A DNA stretch of 64,000 nucleotides from the NCBI GenBank assembly GCA_963763205.1, contig CAVXNQ010000021.1:310001-374000 (forward strand), given 5' to 3'. This document shows positions 28,275 through 36,999 of the stretch, piece after piece. A program made the translations under genes and the position numbers. Origin of the DNA: DDH964 sp963763205. GTDB lineage: Bacteria; Desulfobacterota; Desulfuromonadia; Desulfuromonadales; DDH964. Under the pieces are notes generated by a model that searched no databases, was not told where the DNA came from, and saw only the letters and a program-made list of their open reading frames with translations. Positions within the stretch are counted from its first letter, which is position 1; every line of letters begins with the position of its first letter.

Positions 28275-29588
28275 TTATAGGGCCTTGCCGTTTTTTTTGT
28301 CAACGGTTTTTTCCCTTAATAAAATCAGAAACTTCCTCGCTTCATCCGGGTTCTGAACGGTGCCGGACAGCTCCGCCTCACGCAGTGCCGCCAGCAGTTC
28401 GCCGAGCTCAGGCCCCGGCGCCACACCGAGATTGCGGGTGATCCAGCGACCGTCGACGAGGTCGGGGATGCGTCCCTCCTGCTGCAGGTCGAGAAAGGCC
28501 GCGAGAGCCTCAAGCTGCGCCTCCCGGGCCGCGGCGTCCGGCGCCAGGGCGGCGGCCAAAAGCAGTCGATCCTCGGTAAAGGCTTCCTGAGCCGCCCAGC
28601 GGGCCTGGGATCTCCGGGTCGGCCGGGTCGGTGGAGGCGGATGGCTTCCGCTGACGACCGGCAGCAAGTGCTCCAGTGCCATCAGGGTCTCCCGGCCGAG
28701 GGCCAGGCGCTCCTCGACGGCAGCGGGGTCGAAGGAGCCGGGGGCGATAATGCAGGCCAGCCGCAACCTGCCGAGGCGCAGCAACGAACGGCCGACCGGA
28801 GCAATGAGCAGCGCCGCCAGCTGCGGGTGCCGGTCCGGGAGCCAGGCGGCGAACTCCGTCAGTCGCGCCAGCCCGGCTGCGGCCTGTTCCAGCCAGCGGG
28901 AGGCGCTGGCCGGCCGGGGACCGAAGAGCTGCGACACCACCCCGAGCCGGGCCAGCAGTTCCAGTCCAGCGGCGGCCCGGGGATGGTTGACGATGCGCAC
29001 CACCTCGTCGGCGCGTCGTTCGGCCGGAACGCCGTGCAGCAGTTCGGCGTTTTGCCCCGCCCGCTCCCAGGTGCCGGCTTCGATGGCAAACCCGAGGGTC
29101 ACTGCCAGGCGCACCGCTCGCAGGATGCGCAACGGATCCTCGGTGAAGGTGTCGGCCGCACAGTCGCGCAGGAGACGGGCGGCGAGATCCGCCGCCCCGC
29201 CCAGCGGGTCGAACAGCTGCCGGCTGCCCAGGGCAAGGGCCAGGGTGTTGACGGTGAAGTCGCGTCCGCGCAGGTCGCCGGCGAGGTCGGCGGCGCGAAA
29301 CGGGGCGAAGTCGAAGCTGAGCAGGGTTCCGGCCGGGGAGGTCCAGACCACCCGCGACTGGTTACGCCAGGCATCGAGGACGAACCAGCGGCCGCCGCAG
29401 CGGGCGGCGAAGGCGCGGGCCAGGGAGCTGGGATCGAAGGGGGTGGCGAAGTCGAAGTCGGTCACCGGCAGCCCGAGCCGGGCATTGCGCAGCGCGCCGC
29501 CGACCAGGAAGGCCTCGGCCGCACCGGGAAGCGGCAGCAGGGCCTGGGGGAGCGGCGGGGTTTCGAGGAGGCGAGTGAAGGTTTCCAT
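28275..29588 (-). CDS. CCA tRNA nucleotidyltransferase / poly(A) polymerase family protein
   Basis: This 437-residue class II nucleotidyltransferase has AFLVGGALRNARLG and the metal-binding DFDFATP (the DxD) in the first 60 residues, then RDFTVNTLALAL and DPLRILRAVRLAVTLGF, the shared head and neck domains of CCA-adding enzymes and poly(A) polymerases. The C-terminal part is helical, with an alanine-rich body. The two activities cannot be told apart by eye here, though the neighbouring tRNA-Gly already encodes its CCA, so repair or poly(A) addition is plausible. The stop is 16 bases before the tRNA-Gly 5' end on the same strand. Confidence 0.9.
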   Translation of the reverse strand: METFTRLLETPPLPQALLPLPGAAEAFLVGGALRNARLGLPVTDFDFATPFDPSSLARAFAARCGGRWFVLDAWRNQSRVVWTSPAGTLLSFDFAPFRAADLAGDLRGRDFTVNTLALALGSRQLFDPLGGAADLAARLLRDCAADTFTEDPLRILRAVRLAVTLGFAIEAGTWERAGQNAELLHGVPAERRADEVVRIVNHPRAAAGLELLARLGVVSQLFGPRPASASRWLEQAAAGLARLTEFAAWLPDRHPQLAALLIAPVGRSLLRLGRLRLACIIAPGSFDPAAVEERLALGRETLMALEHLLPVVSGSHPPPPTRPTRRSQARWAAQEAFTEDRLLLAAALAPDAAAREAQLEALAAFLDLQQEGRIPDLVDGRWITRNLGVAPGPELGELLAALREAELSGTVQNPDEARKFLILLREKTVDKKNGKAL

Positions 29589-29787
29589 AGGAGAAATCTA
29601 ACAGAATCTTGCCAGTGCTGCCGGACAAATCGGAAGGAGGACGGGATCGGTAGTCGCGATCGACCGCTGCTGCCATTGAGTGCAGCGCGGCTTCGTTGGC
29701 CTCATCTGCGAAGAGGGGTGGAAGTTCCGGCATGCTGCGATGCGGAGCGAACACCGGCTCCGCAAGGTTTAAAACCGGGATGCGGTT

Positions 29788-29820
29788 AAAAAAACGGCCC
29801 GCCTGGTCGGGCGGGCCGTC
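29788..29820 (-). terminator. Intrinsic terminator after the aminotransferase gene
   Basis: On the minus strand an ACGGCCCGCC arm and its complement (about 29794-29820) around a short loop are followed by seven T residues (29788-29794). It lies 26 bases past the aminotransferase stop codon. Confidence 0.85.
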
Positions 29821-29845
29821 GAAGTGAAACCGGTTGGCGGTCGCC

Positions 29846-31150
29846 TCAGGCGAGATCCTTGGCGGCCTGGTAGATGATGTCGAAGAGCTCCTGAATGTCT
29901 CCTTCCGCGATGCAGGAGAAGGCGATGCGCAGGTCGGTCTTGCCGATGGAGATGGTGCCGACGCCGTACTTGTCGAGCAGGTGCACGCGCAGCTTCTCGG
30001 CGTCGACCTTCTTCAGCTTCAGGCACATGAAGTAGCCGGAGTTGAAGGGGTAATAGCTCCAGGCGCCGTCGTACTTGCCGCTGTCGAGGACCTGCTTGGT
30101 CTTCAGGGCGCGCCCCTTCATGACCTGGAACTTTTCCTCCTTCTGGGCCAGGAACTGGGAGGAACGCAGCGCCTCGATGACGAAAGTCTGCGAGGGGTGC
30201 GGGCAGTTGGAGATCTTGGCGCGGATGATCCCCATGGTCTTCTTCTCGAGGGCGGTCAGGACCGGGGCGTTTTCGTAGCTGTTGCCGTCGGCGAAGGTGA
30301 TGAAGCCGGTGCGGAAGCCCCAGACGAATTCTTCCTTGGTCGCACCGTCCAGTTTGACGGCGAGGATCCGTGGGTGGAGGTTGGCAAGCTTGCCGAACAG
30401 CGACTCCTTCATCGAGTCCTCGTAGAAGAGTCCGAAGTAGGCGTCGTCGGTAATGGCGACGATGTTGCAGCCGCTCTCGGCGACTTCGAGGATCGCCGCC
30501 ACCAGGGCATCCCCCTCGGCAACGGTCGGGGTGTAGCCGCTCGGGTTGTTGGGGAAGTTGAGCAGCACCACCGCCTTCCCCTTCTCCTCGGCGGTATTCT
30601 TCAGCACCGCCTTGAAGGCGTCGACGTCGAAACCGCCGGTTTCGGTGAAGGTCGGGTACTTCTTGACGATGCCACGATTGCAGGTGCCGAAGGTCAGATT
30701 GTAGTTCCCCCACAGCATGTCGGGAAGAACCAGGTGGTCGCCGGCATCGACAAACAGGTCGCCGACGATGGAGAGGCCGTGGGTCAGGGCGCTGGTCACC
30801 ACCGGGTTGGAGAAGTGCTTGCCGGCCATGCTCGGGTTTTCCCGGACCATCTTCTCCCGCCACAGGCTGCGCAGCTCCGGCTTGCCGGCCGGCGGCGCGT
30901 AGGGGTAGATGTCCTTGGGGTCGAAGGCGGAGAGCTTGTCCTGGATGCACTGCAGGAACATCGGCCCGCCCTTTTCGGTGGCGATGCCGATGGTGGCGTT
31001 GAACTTATGGGCCTTGTCCTTGGCTTCGGCGGACTGGGTCAGAATCCCCTTGGGGAAAAACAGGTTCTTGCCGAGATCCGAAAGCATCTCCAGGACATGG
31101 GGGTTGTGTTGGGCGATCTGCTCGTTCAGCTCTTGTGCCAGCGGATTCAT
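29846..31150 (-). CDS. Pyridoxal-phosphate-dependent aminotransferase, class I/II fold
   Basis: The 434-residue enzyme has the fold-type I signatures: VVLLNFPNNPSGYTP (the conserved NPTG-like element), ITDDAYFGLFYED (Asp holding the pyridine nitrogen), LDGATKEEFVWGFRTGF (the Schiff-base Lys and the Arg), and DLRIAFSCI near the C-terminus (the second Arg). It resembles the aminotransferase group found in deltaproteobacteria with long N-terminal helices; substrate is unclear. The start at 31150 has GGGAGGAG upstream. It has its own terminator. Confidence 0.9.
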   Translation of the reverse strand: MNPLAQELNEQIAQHNPHVLEMLSDLGKNLFFPKGILTQSAEAKDKAHKFNATIGIATEKGGPMFLQCIQDKLSAFDPKDIYPYAPPAGKPELRSLWREKMVRENPSMAGKHFSNPVVTSALTHGLSIVGDLFVDAGDHLVLPDMLWGNYNLTFGTCNRGIVKKYPTFTETGGFDVDAFKAVLKNTAEEKGKAVVLLNFPNNPSGYTPTVAEGDALVAAILEVAESGCNIVAITDDAYFGLFYEDSMKESLFGKLANLHPRILAVKLDGATKEEFVWGFRTGFITFADGNSYENAPVLTALEKKTMGIIRAKISNCPHPSQTFVIEALRSSQFLAQKEEKFQVMKGRALKTKQVLDSGKYDGAWSYYPFNSGYFMCLKLKKVDAEKLRVHLLDKYGVGTISIGKTDLRIAFSCIAEGDIQELFDIIYQAAKDLA

Positions 31151-31278
31151 GTGCTCCTCCCAGGGCGGTTGATGGTCGCGAACAGACAGTGCCGCTCGCC
31201 GGGTGGCTATTAAATCAGGCCAATACGCGGCTGTCAACGGGAAACACCGCCCCTCACGGGGATCCGCCGGTATACGTC

Positions 31279-31473
31279 TCAGGGTTCGACGACCACTTCG
31301 ATGGGGAGTTTCTGACTCTTCCCGGCGCGGCGCCCGCGGTGGTCGACCGCTCTCCAGTCGACCTGCAGGACCTCGCCGACGACGAGGCGGAAATTGGCGG
31401 CGGGATGGACCACCACCGCCAGGATCGGGACCAGGCGAGGCATAGGCGTTCCCTTGCTTTTCACGCAGGTCAT
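31279..31473 (-). CDS. Small uncharacterised protein at the end of the V-ATPase operon
   Basis: The 64-residue frame begins in an overlap with the universal stress protein stop (TGA within ATG-TGA) and contains MPRLVPILAVVVHPAANFRL and VVGEVLQVDWRAVDHRGR, a mildly hydrophobic segment followed by a basic stretch. The translation coupling and lack of a competing frame suggest it is real, but no family was recognised. An internal ATG at 31443 is an alternative start. Confidence 0.5.
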   Translation of the reverse strand: MTCVKSKGTPMPRLVPILAVVVHPAANFRLVVGEVLQVDWRAVDHRGRRAGKSQKLPIEVVVEP

Positions 31474-31919
31474 TTTACCACCAGCACCGGCACCGGCGAA
31501 TGGGCGATCACCCGTTCGGTGACGCTGCCGACCAGGACCCGTCGCGGCCCGCGCCGGCCGACCGTTCCCATGACGATCAGGTCGGCGCCGGTCTCCGCCG
31601 CCAGCTCCAAAAGAACGCGGTGGGGGACGCCGATCCGGACCTCGCAGCTGAGAGGGACCCCCTGAGCGCGGGCCCAGTCTCGGACGGTGTCAAGGTAGCC
31701 CTGGCCACTTATCTCCATGCGGGCCAGGATCTCCTCCTCGGGGGAATCGGCGTATAAGGAGAGGTCGGCCGCATTCTCCGCGTCCACCACATGTACCGCC
31801 ACCACCGTACTCCCTTCTCGGTGGGCCAGCCGCAGCGCGTAGCGGGCGGCCTTGAGGGAACTGTCCGAGCCGTCCACCGGAACCAGCAGCCGGCGAAAAT
31901 GGACTTCGCTGGTCATCAT
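31470..31919 (-). CDS. Universal stress protein
   Basis: The 149-residue protein is a single UspA domain: RLLVPVDGSDSSLKAARYAL at the start, VVAVHVVDAEN, and GTVGRRGPRRVLVGSVTERV near the end, matching the GxxGx9GS ATP-binding motif. The start at 31919 overlaps the V-ATPase subunit D stop by four bases (ATGA); a longer in-frame extension upstream is antisense-like and rejected. As the last named gene of the V-ATPase operon it may modulate the pump or respond to the same stress, which is inference. Confidence 0.92.
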   Translation of the reverse strand: MMTSEVHFRRLLVPVDGSDSSLKAARYALRLAHREGSTVVAVHVVDAENAADLSLYADSPEEEILARMEISGQGYLDTVRDWARAQGVPLSCEVRIGVPHRVLLELAAETGADLIVMGTVGRRGPRRVLVGSVTERVIAHSPVPVLVVK

Positions 31920-32533
31920 CGGCCCCTTCCCTTCAGGAGTTTCATCTGGTAGAAATTTTCCCGTTCGCGCTCTTCCAGGCTCTCCTGGATGAACTTGACG
32001 GTGGCCTGGTACTGGGGGATGAAGAGGTTTTCCAGGGCCCGTTCCCGGCGCAGGGTCTTGCGAGTTTCCGCAGCCAGGCGGTAGATGGCGGTCTCGATTT
32101 CGGCGACTTCGATCAGCTTGGCGACCGCCTCGAAGAGGAGCTTGCCGGCCCGGTCGACGGCCAGGGAGGCGGCCGCCAGCCCGTAGCGGACCTCCCATTC
32201 GACCTTGGGCTTGTCGACGATCGGCACCACCACCCCCATGACACTGCGCTCGCGGACCCGGATCGCCGGCAGCGGCGGGCTGGCCAGCGCCAGCCGGCTC
32301 ATCCCCTCGAACCCGTTTTGCGTTGCGCTCTCGCCGAAGGCGAGGTAGGCATTCGCCAGCAGGTCGTCCAGCTCCTCCCTGGCCTTGCGGGCGTCGTCCT
32401 GCAGCCGCAGCAGTTCCATAACCAGCACCTCGCGCTTCTGGGTCAGCAGTTCCTTCCCCTCGCGGGCGAAGGCGAGTTCGTCCCGGATGCGAATCAGCGC
32501 GTTCTTGGTCGGCGAAATCCGCAGGCGTTCCAT
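31916..32533 (-). CDS. atpD: V-type ATP synthase subunit D (central stalk)
   Basis: This 205-residue protein is the central-stalk subunit D of the V/A-type ATPase, largely two long helices as expected: ISPTKNALIRIRDELAFARE at the N-terminus with the conserved SPTK-like start, and EIETAIYRLAAETRKTLRRE in the C-terminal half. The ATG lies directly at the end of the B subunit gene (stop and start adjoining). It ends the ATPase genes; the universal stress protein follows by four-base overlap. Confidence 0.93.
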   Translation of the reverse strand: MERLRISPTKNALIRIRDELAFAREGKELLTQKREVLVMELLRLQDDARKAREELDDLLANAYLAFGESATQNGFEGMSRLALASPPLPAIRVRERSVMGVVVPIVDKPKVEWEVRYGLAAASLAVDRAGKLLFEAVAKLIEVAEIETAIYRLAAETRKTLRRERALENLFIPQYQATVKFIQESLEERERENFYQMKLLKGRGR

Positions 32534-33919
32534 CTAGCCCCTCCCTTTCAGGTAGCGGCCGATCTCCTCCTTCGAGACCCGCACCAGTTCATCCGGCGGC
32601 AGGATCGACAGACACTCCCAACCCAGGTCGAGGGTCTGCTCCAGCGACCGCCCCTCCAGGCGCCGCTGGCCGATGAAGCGGGTTTCGAAGGCCTGGCCGA
32701 ATTCGCGATAGAGGCGGTCGATGGCCGAGAGCTCCTCGGCGCCGATGATCGCCGCCAACCGTTCGATCTGCCGGGCCTGGGCGTAGGAGGCATAGAGCTG
32801 GGAGGCGAGGCGGGCATGGTCCTCCCGGGTCTTGCCCTTGCCGATGCCGTCGTTCATGAGGCGCGAGAGGGACGGGAGCGGGTTGATCGGCGGGTAGATT
32901 CCCTTCTGCTGCAGGTCGCGGTCGAGCACGATCTGCCCCTCGGTGATGTAGCCGGTCAGGTCGGGAATCGGGTGGGTGATGTCGTCGTTGGGCATGGTCA
33001 GGATCGGCAGCTGGGTGATCGAGCCGGCCTTCCCCTTGATCCGTCCCGCCCGCTCGAAGAGGGAGGCGAGGTCCGAGTAGAGGTAGCCGGGAAAGCCCTT
33101 GCGGCTCGGCACCTCCCCCTTGGCCGTGGCCACTTCGCGCAGCGCCTCGCCGTAATTGGTCATGTCGGTGAGGATCACCAGCACCTGTCGGTCGAGATCG
33201 AAGGCGAGGTATTCGGCCGCCGTCAGCGCCACCCGGGGAGTCAGCAGCCGGGCGACGGAGGGATCGTTGGCGAGGTTGAGAAACATCACGACCTGGCGGG
33301 AGGCACCGCCGGACTCGAACAGCTCGTGGAACATGCGCGCCACGTCGTGCTTGACGCCGATGGCGGCGAAGACCAGGGCGAAGTTTTCGCTCTCGCCGAT
33401 CTTGGCGTGCTGGATGATCTGCGCGGCCAGATCGTTGTGCGGCAGGCCTGAAGCGGAGAAGATCGGCAGCTTCTGGCCGCGGACCAGGGTGTTCATGCCG
33501 TCGATGGCGGAGATTCCGGTCTCGATGAAATCTTCCGGGTAGTTCCGGGCCACCGGATTGATCGGGCTGCCGTTGACGTCGCGCTGCAGGGCGGAGACCA
33601 CCGGCGGCCCGCCGTCGAGGGGGCGGCCCAGTCCGTCGAAGACCCGGCCCAGCATCTCCTCGCTGACCCCGAGGTGGAACGGTCGGCCGAGAAAGCGGAT
33701 GCGCAGTTCGGGCAGGAAGAGCCCGCCGGTCCCTTCGAAGACCTCGATCACCGCCAGCTTCTCGCTGACTTCCAGCACCCGTCCCTGGCGCGTGCTGCCG
33801 TCGGCCAGGGCCAGCTCGACCCGCTCGTTGTAGCCCACCTCCCGGGTCCCTTCCACGAACAGCAGCGGGCCGTGGGCCCGCTGGGCACCGACGTATTCGC
33901 GAATCGCCAGATCCTTCAC
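32534..33919 (-). CDS. atpB: V-type ATP synthase subunit B
   Basis: The 461-residue subunit B is the non-catalytic nucleotide-binding partner of subunit A. The former P-loop position reads LPIFSASGLPHNDLAAQI, without the GKT motif, as normal for V-type B subunits. ETGISAIDGMNTLVRGQKLP and PINPLPSLSRLMNDGIGKG are typical. It overlaps the A gene by four bases upstream and is followed immediately by D. Confidence 0.97.
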   Translation of the reverse strand: MKDLAIREYVGAQRAHGPLLFVEGTREVGYNERVELALADGSTRQGRVLEVSEKLAVIEVFEGTGGLFLPELRIRFLGRPFHLGVSEEMLGRVFDGLGRPLDGGPPVVSALQRDVNGSPINPVARNYPEDFIETGISAIDGMNTLVRGQKLPIFSASGLPHNDLAAQIIQHAKIGESENFALVFAAIGVKHDVARMFHELFESGGASRQVVMFLNLANDPSVARLLTPRVALTAAEYLAFDLDRQVLVILTDMTNYGEALREVATAKGEVPSRKGFPGYLYSDLASLFERAGRIKGKAGSITQLPILTMPNDDITHPIPDLTGYITEGQIVLDRDLQQKGIYPPINPLPSLSRLMNDGIGKGKTREDHARLASQLYASYAQARQIERLAAIIGAEELSAIDRLYREFGQAFETRFIGQRRLEGRSLEQTLDLGWECLSILPPDELVRVSKEEIGRYLKGRG

Positions 33920-35748
33920 TCCTGACCTCCACCCGCATCGGCCAGAAAGGCCGCCGCGCCGAAGAATTCCCGCTCGGCGATGGGAAATTCCCGGTACATC
34001 TCCTCTTCCATGGTCCCGATCAGGGTATCGATCTTGCCGGCTTCCTCGTTGGGGATGGTCTCCTTCATCCGCTGCAGCTCGCCGAAGGCGCGCAGTTCCC
34101 GCAGGCGATAGGCCGGGATCCCCTTGCGGACCAGCACCATGCCCATGTCGCAGAAACGCAGGATCGCCTTGAGCATCTTCAGCTGCTTCGCCGGCAGGGC
34201 GTACATGTCGACGGCATCAAAGGCGTTCTGCTGGAGAAACCCCTCCTTGATCAGGCGGGCCGCCATCACCACCATCCGCTGCTCGTCGGGGAGGGAATCC
34301 TCGCCGATCAGGCGGACGATCTTCTGCAGGCCGGCATCCTCGCGCAGATAGTGGCGAGCCCGGTCGCGCAGGTCGACCAGGTTCTCGCCGGATTGTTCCC
34401 CCCACCAGTCGGCCACCGCCCGGTCGTATTCGCTGTAGGACTCCATGGCGTTGATGGCCGGGAAGAAACGCGCCGAGGCCAGTTCCTTGTCGAGGGACCA
34501 GAAGCAGCGCACAAAGCGCTTGGTATGCTGGGTGACCGGTTCGGAGAAATCCCCCCCGGGTGGGGAGACCGCGCCGATGATGGTGATCGACCCCTCGGCG
34601 CCGGACAGGGTCCGCACGCGTCCGGCCCGCTCGTAGAATTCCGCCAGGCGGGTGGCCAGGTAGGCGGGGAATCCCTCCTCCGCCGGCATCTCCTCGAGGC
34701 GGCCGGAAATCTCCCGCAGCGCCTCGGCCCAGCGCGAGGTGGAATCGGCCAGAACCGCCACGTGGTAGCCCATGTCGCGGAAGTACTCGGCAATCGCCAC
34801 CCCGGTGTAGATGCTGGCCTCGCGGGCGGCCACCGGCATGTTGGAGGTGTTGGCGACCAGGATCGTCCGTTCGATCAGCGGATGGCCGGAGCGGGGATCC
34901 TTGAGTTCGGGGAAGGCGGTGAGCACCCCGGTCATCTCGTTCCCCCGCTCGCCGCAGCCGATGTAGATGATCAGATCGGCATCGCACCATTTGGCGAGGT
35001 TGTGCTGGGTCACCGTCTTGCCGGTGCCGAAGCCGCCGGGGATGGCCGCGGTGCCGCCTTTGGCGATGGGAAAGAAGACGTCGATCACCCGCTGGCCGGT
35101 GAGCAGCGGGGCGGCCGGAGCCAGGCGCTCGGCGGCCGGCCGGGGCCTGCGCACCTCCCATTCCTGGCACATGGAGAGCTTTACCTCCCCCGTTTCGGTC
35201 TGCACGGTGGCGATGGTCGCGTCCACCGTGTAGGCGCCCGCTGGGCGAATCTCCGTCAGGGTGCCGGCGACGCCGGGAGGAACCAGAATGCGGTGTTCAA
35301 CCAGCGGCGTCTCCGGGACCACGCCGAGGATCTCCCCACCGCGGACCGGCTGGCCCGGTTCGAGACGGGGAGTGAAGTCCCATTGCCGTTCCCGGTCGAG
35401 GCGGGGGGCTGCCACCCCGCGCTGGATGAAAACGCCGGCCAGTTCCAGCAGCCGTTCGAGGGGACGCTGGATGCCGTCGATGACATGGGTGACCAGGCCT
35501 GGACCGAGCTCAACGCTGAAGGGGGCGCCGCTGCATTCCACGGCATCGCCGGGGCGCAGCCCGGAGCTGTCCTCGTAGACCTGGATGGTCGCCACGGAAC
35601 CGTCGAGGCCGATCACTTCGCCGATCAATCCCGCGCCGCCGACCTTGACCACCTCAAGCATGCGAAAACCGTGCTCGGAGCGGGCGCGGACCACCGGGCC
35701 GTTGACCCACAACACGCTGCCACGATGCTGACCCACCTCGCCCTTCAT
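33916..35748 (-). CDS. atpA: V-type ATP synthase subunit A (catalytic)
   Basis: The 610-residue catalytic subunit has the P-loop PGGFGTGKTVTQ, the non-homologous insertion (residues about 115-205) of V-type A subunits, the Walker B-like region HVAVLADSTSRWAEALRE, and ISGRLEEMPAEEGFPAYLAT. The N-terminus KGEVGQHRGSVLWVNGPVVR is also typical. It overlaps both E upstream and B downstream by four bases. Length and motifs are standard. Confidence 0.98.
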   Translation of the reverse strand: MKGEVGQHRGSVLWVNGPVVRARSEHGFRMLEVVKVGGAGLIGEVIGLDGSVATIQVYEDSSGLRPGDAVECSGAPFSVELGPGLVTHVIDGIQRPLERLLELAGVFIQRGVAAPRLDRERQWDFTPRLEPGQPVRGGEILGVVPETPLVEHRILVPPGVAGTLTEIRPAGAYTVDATIATVQTETGEVKLSMCQEWEVRRPRPAAERLAPAAPLLTGQRVIDVFFPIAKGGTAAIPGGFGTGKTVTQHNLAKWCDADLIIYIGCGERGNEMTGVLTAFPELKDPRSGHPLIERTILVANTSNMPVAAREASIYTGVAIAEYFRDMGYHVAVLADSTSRWAEALREISGRLEEMPAEEGFPAYLATRLAEFYERAGRVRTLSGAEGSITIIGAVSPPGGDFSEPVTQHTKRFVRCFWSLDKELASARFFPAINAMESYSEYDRAVADWWGEQSGENLVDLRDRARHYLREDAGLQKIVRLIGEDSLPDEQRMVVMAARLIKEGFLQQNAFDAVDMYALPAKQLKMLKAILRFCDMGMVLVRKGIPAYRLRELRAFGELQRMKETIPNEEAGKIDTLIGTMEEEMYREFPIAEREFFGAAAFLADAGGGQE

Positions 35749-36335
35749 GGTGCGCCTCCGAACAGGATCGTCTCCAGTTCCGCCTCCCGCTCCCGCCGCA
35801 GCCGCTGCAACAGGCGCGGGATGGTGCCGTCGCAGTGCAGCCGTCCCTCATTCACTTCGACCAGCAGGCCGGAGATCTGCGTGTCGTTCTCGACGCTCAC
35901 CCCTTCCTGTCCGGCCAGGCGGACGCCGAGCGCTTCCAGACCGGGGCCGAGCCGGACCCGCAGCGGCCCTTCCGGCAGCAGGGCGCGGCAGTTCTCAAAA
36001 ACGCCGGCCATCAGTTCGGCATAGCCTGCGGGGTCCGCTTGCTCCATCGCGGCGAGGCGCTCGGCCGCCTGCTGGAAAACCCGGTCCAGCTCCTGTTCTT
36101 TGAGCCGCAGCAGGGCGTTGCGCTGTTCCAGGTCGATCCGGGCCAGGGTCCTGCGGGTGCGCAGCCGGCACTCTTCGTCGAGACGCCTGGTCTCCTCTTC
36201 GGCCCGCTCCCGGGCCCAGCGCCTGGTCTCTGTCTCCAGGGCTTCCCCCTGCTGGCGGGCGCGCTTGAGGATCGCGTCGACCTCCGTCGCGATTTCCCGT
36301 TTCAGTTCTTCCTCCAGGGTCGAGTCGAGGGGCAT
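35745..36335 (-). CDS. atpE: V-type ATP synthase subunit E (peripheral stalk)
   Basis: The 196-residue protein has a long charged coiled-coil N-terminal half (residues about 10-95, rich in E, R and A) and a globular C-terminal domain with SGLLVEVNEGRLHCDGTIPR, the layout of peripheral stalk subunit E, which pairs with H/G. It overlaps the A gene by four bases and lies 13 bases after F. Confidence 0.88.
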   Translation of the reverse strand: MPLDSTLEEELKREIATEVDAILKRARQQGEALETETRRWARERAEEETRRLDEECRLRTRRTLARIDLEQRNALLRLKEQELDRVFQQAAERLAAMEQADPAGYAELMAGVFENCRALLPEGPLRVRLGPGLEALGVRLAGQEGVSVENDTQISGLLVEVNEGRLHCDGTIPRLLQRLRREREAELETILFGGAP

Positions 36336-36348
36336 GGCAAGGGTTCCC

Positions 36349-36654
36349 TCACAAGTTGATGCCGAGCGCCTGGCGAACCAGATCCAGGGGCGTCCGCCGC
36401 TCTCCGGCAGGTCCCCGGACGCCGGGAATTTCGACCACCAGGGGGCCCTCGGGATCGAGCTTCATCCGGTCGATTTCCCCCCGGTCGAGCTGGCTGATAT
36501 CTTCTTCGATCACCAGGATCCGGGCGCTCGCGCTCACCTCGGGAGCGGCCAGGGCCGCGCGCAGCGCCGCCTTCCCGGCGATCTCCCGACCGGGCAGGCC
36601 GGCCAGGGCGAGGGCGGCGACCACCTCCCGGCTGCCGAGGACGTAGATGTCCAT
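36349..36654 (-). CDS. atpF: V-type ATP synthase subunit F
   Basis: The 101-residue protein has the alpha/beta layout of the central-stalk subunit F: MDIYVLGSREVVAALALAGL, ARILVIEEDISQL, and GPLVVEIPGVRGP before a C-terminal helix ending RQALGINL. Its ATG shares one base with the stop of the K gene, so K and F are coupled. Subunit F helps rotor function with D. Confidence 0.9.
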   Translation of the reverse strand: MDIYVLGSREVVAALALAGLPGREIAGKAALRAALAAPEVSASARILVIEEDISQLDRGEIDRMKLDPEGPLVVEIPGVRGPAGERRTPLDLVRQALGINL

Positions 36655-36998
36655 CAGAACTTGGCCAGGATCATGACGGCCACGATCAGGCCGTAGATGG
36701 CGATCCCCTCGGCCAGACCGAGAAAGATCAGGGCCCGCCCGCCCAGCTCGGGTTTTTCGCTCAGGGCCCCCATGGCGGCACTGCCGACGGCGGCCACGGC
36801 GACGGCGGCGCCCAGCGAGCCCATGCCGACGGCGATGGCCGCGGCCATCACCCCCCAGCTGCCGAGAAGACTGCTGCCGACGGCCGGGGTCTCCGGCTGG
36901 GCCAGGGAGCTGCCCGACCAGACCAGGAGGGCGATAACGGCGGCGATCACCACCAGGTTGAAGATCATCAGGGATGCCACCATGCGTCTGCCACGCAT
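36654..36998 (-). CDS. atpK: V-type ATP synthase subunit K (membrane rotor ring)
   Basis: The 114-residue protein has an N-terminal hydrophobic segment (about 11-30) that ends SSLAQ and looks like a cleavable signal, then two membrane helices (about 48-75 and 88-112) joined by a polar loop ALSEKPELGG. The ion-carrying Glu97 lies in LGLAEGIAIYGLIV. It is thus a short, two-helix rotor subunit and not the four-helix V-type K. Glu97 is followed by Gly and not Ser/Thr, which does not suggest a sodium site, though this needs modelling. Confidence 0.9.
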   Translation of the reverse strand: MRGRRMVASLMIFNLVVIAAVIALLVWSGSSLAQPETPAVGSSLLGSWGVMAAAIAVGMGSLGAAVAVAAVGSAAMGALSEKPELGGRALIFLGLAEGIAIYGLIVAVMILAKF

Positions 36999-36999
36999 A

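Noticed and set aside
31920..32198. N-terminal extension of the universal stress protein into the subunit D gene
   Set aside because: The extra 93 residues are an out-of-frame reading of subunit D; the start with the ATGA overlap gives a normal UspA length.
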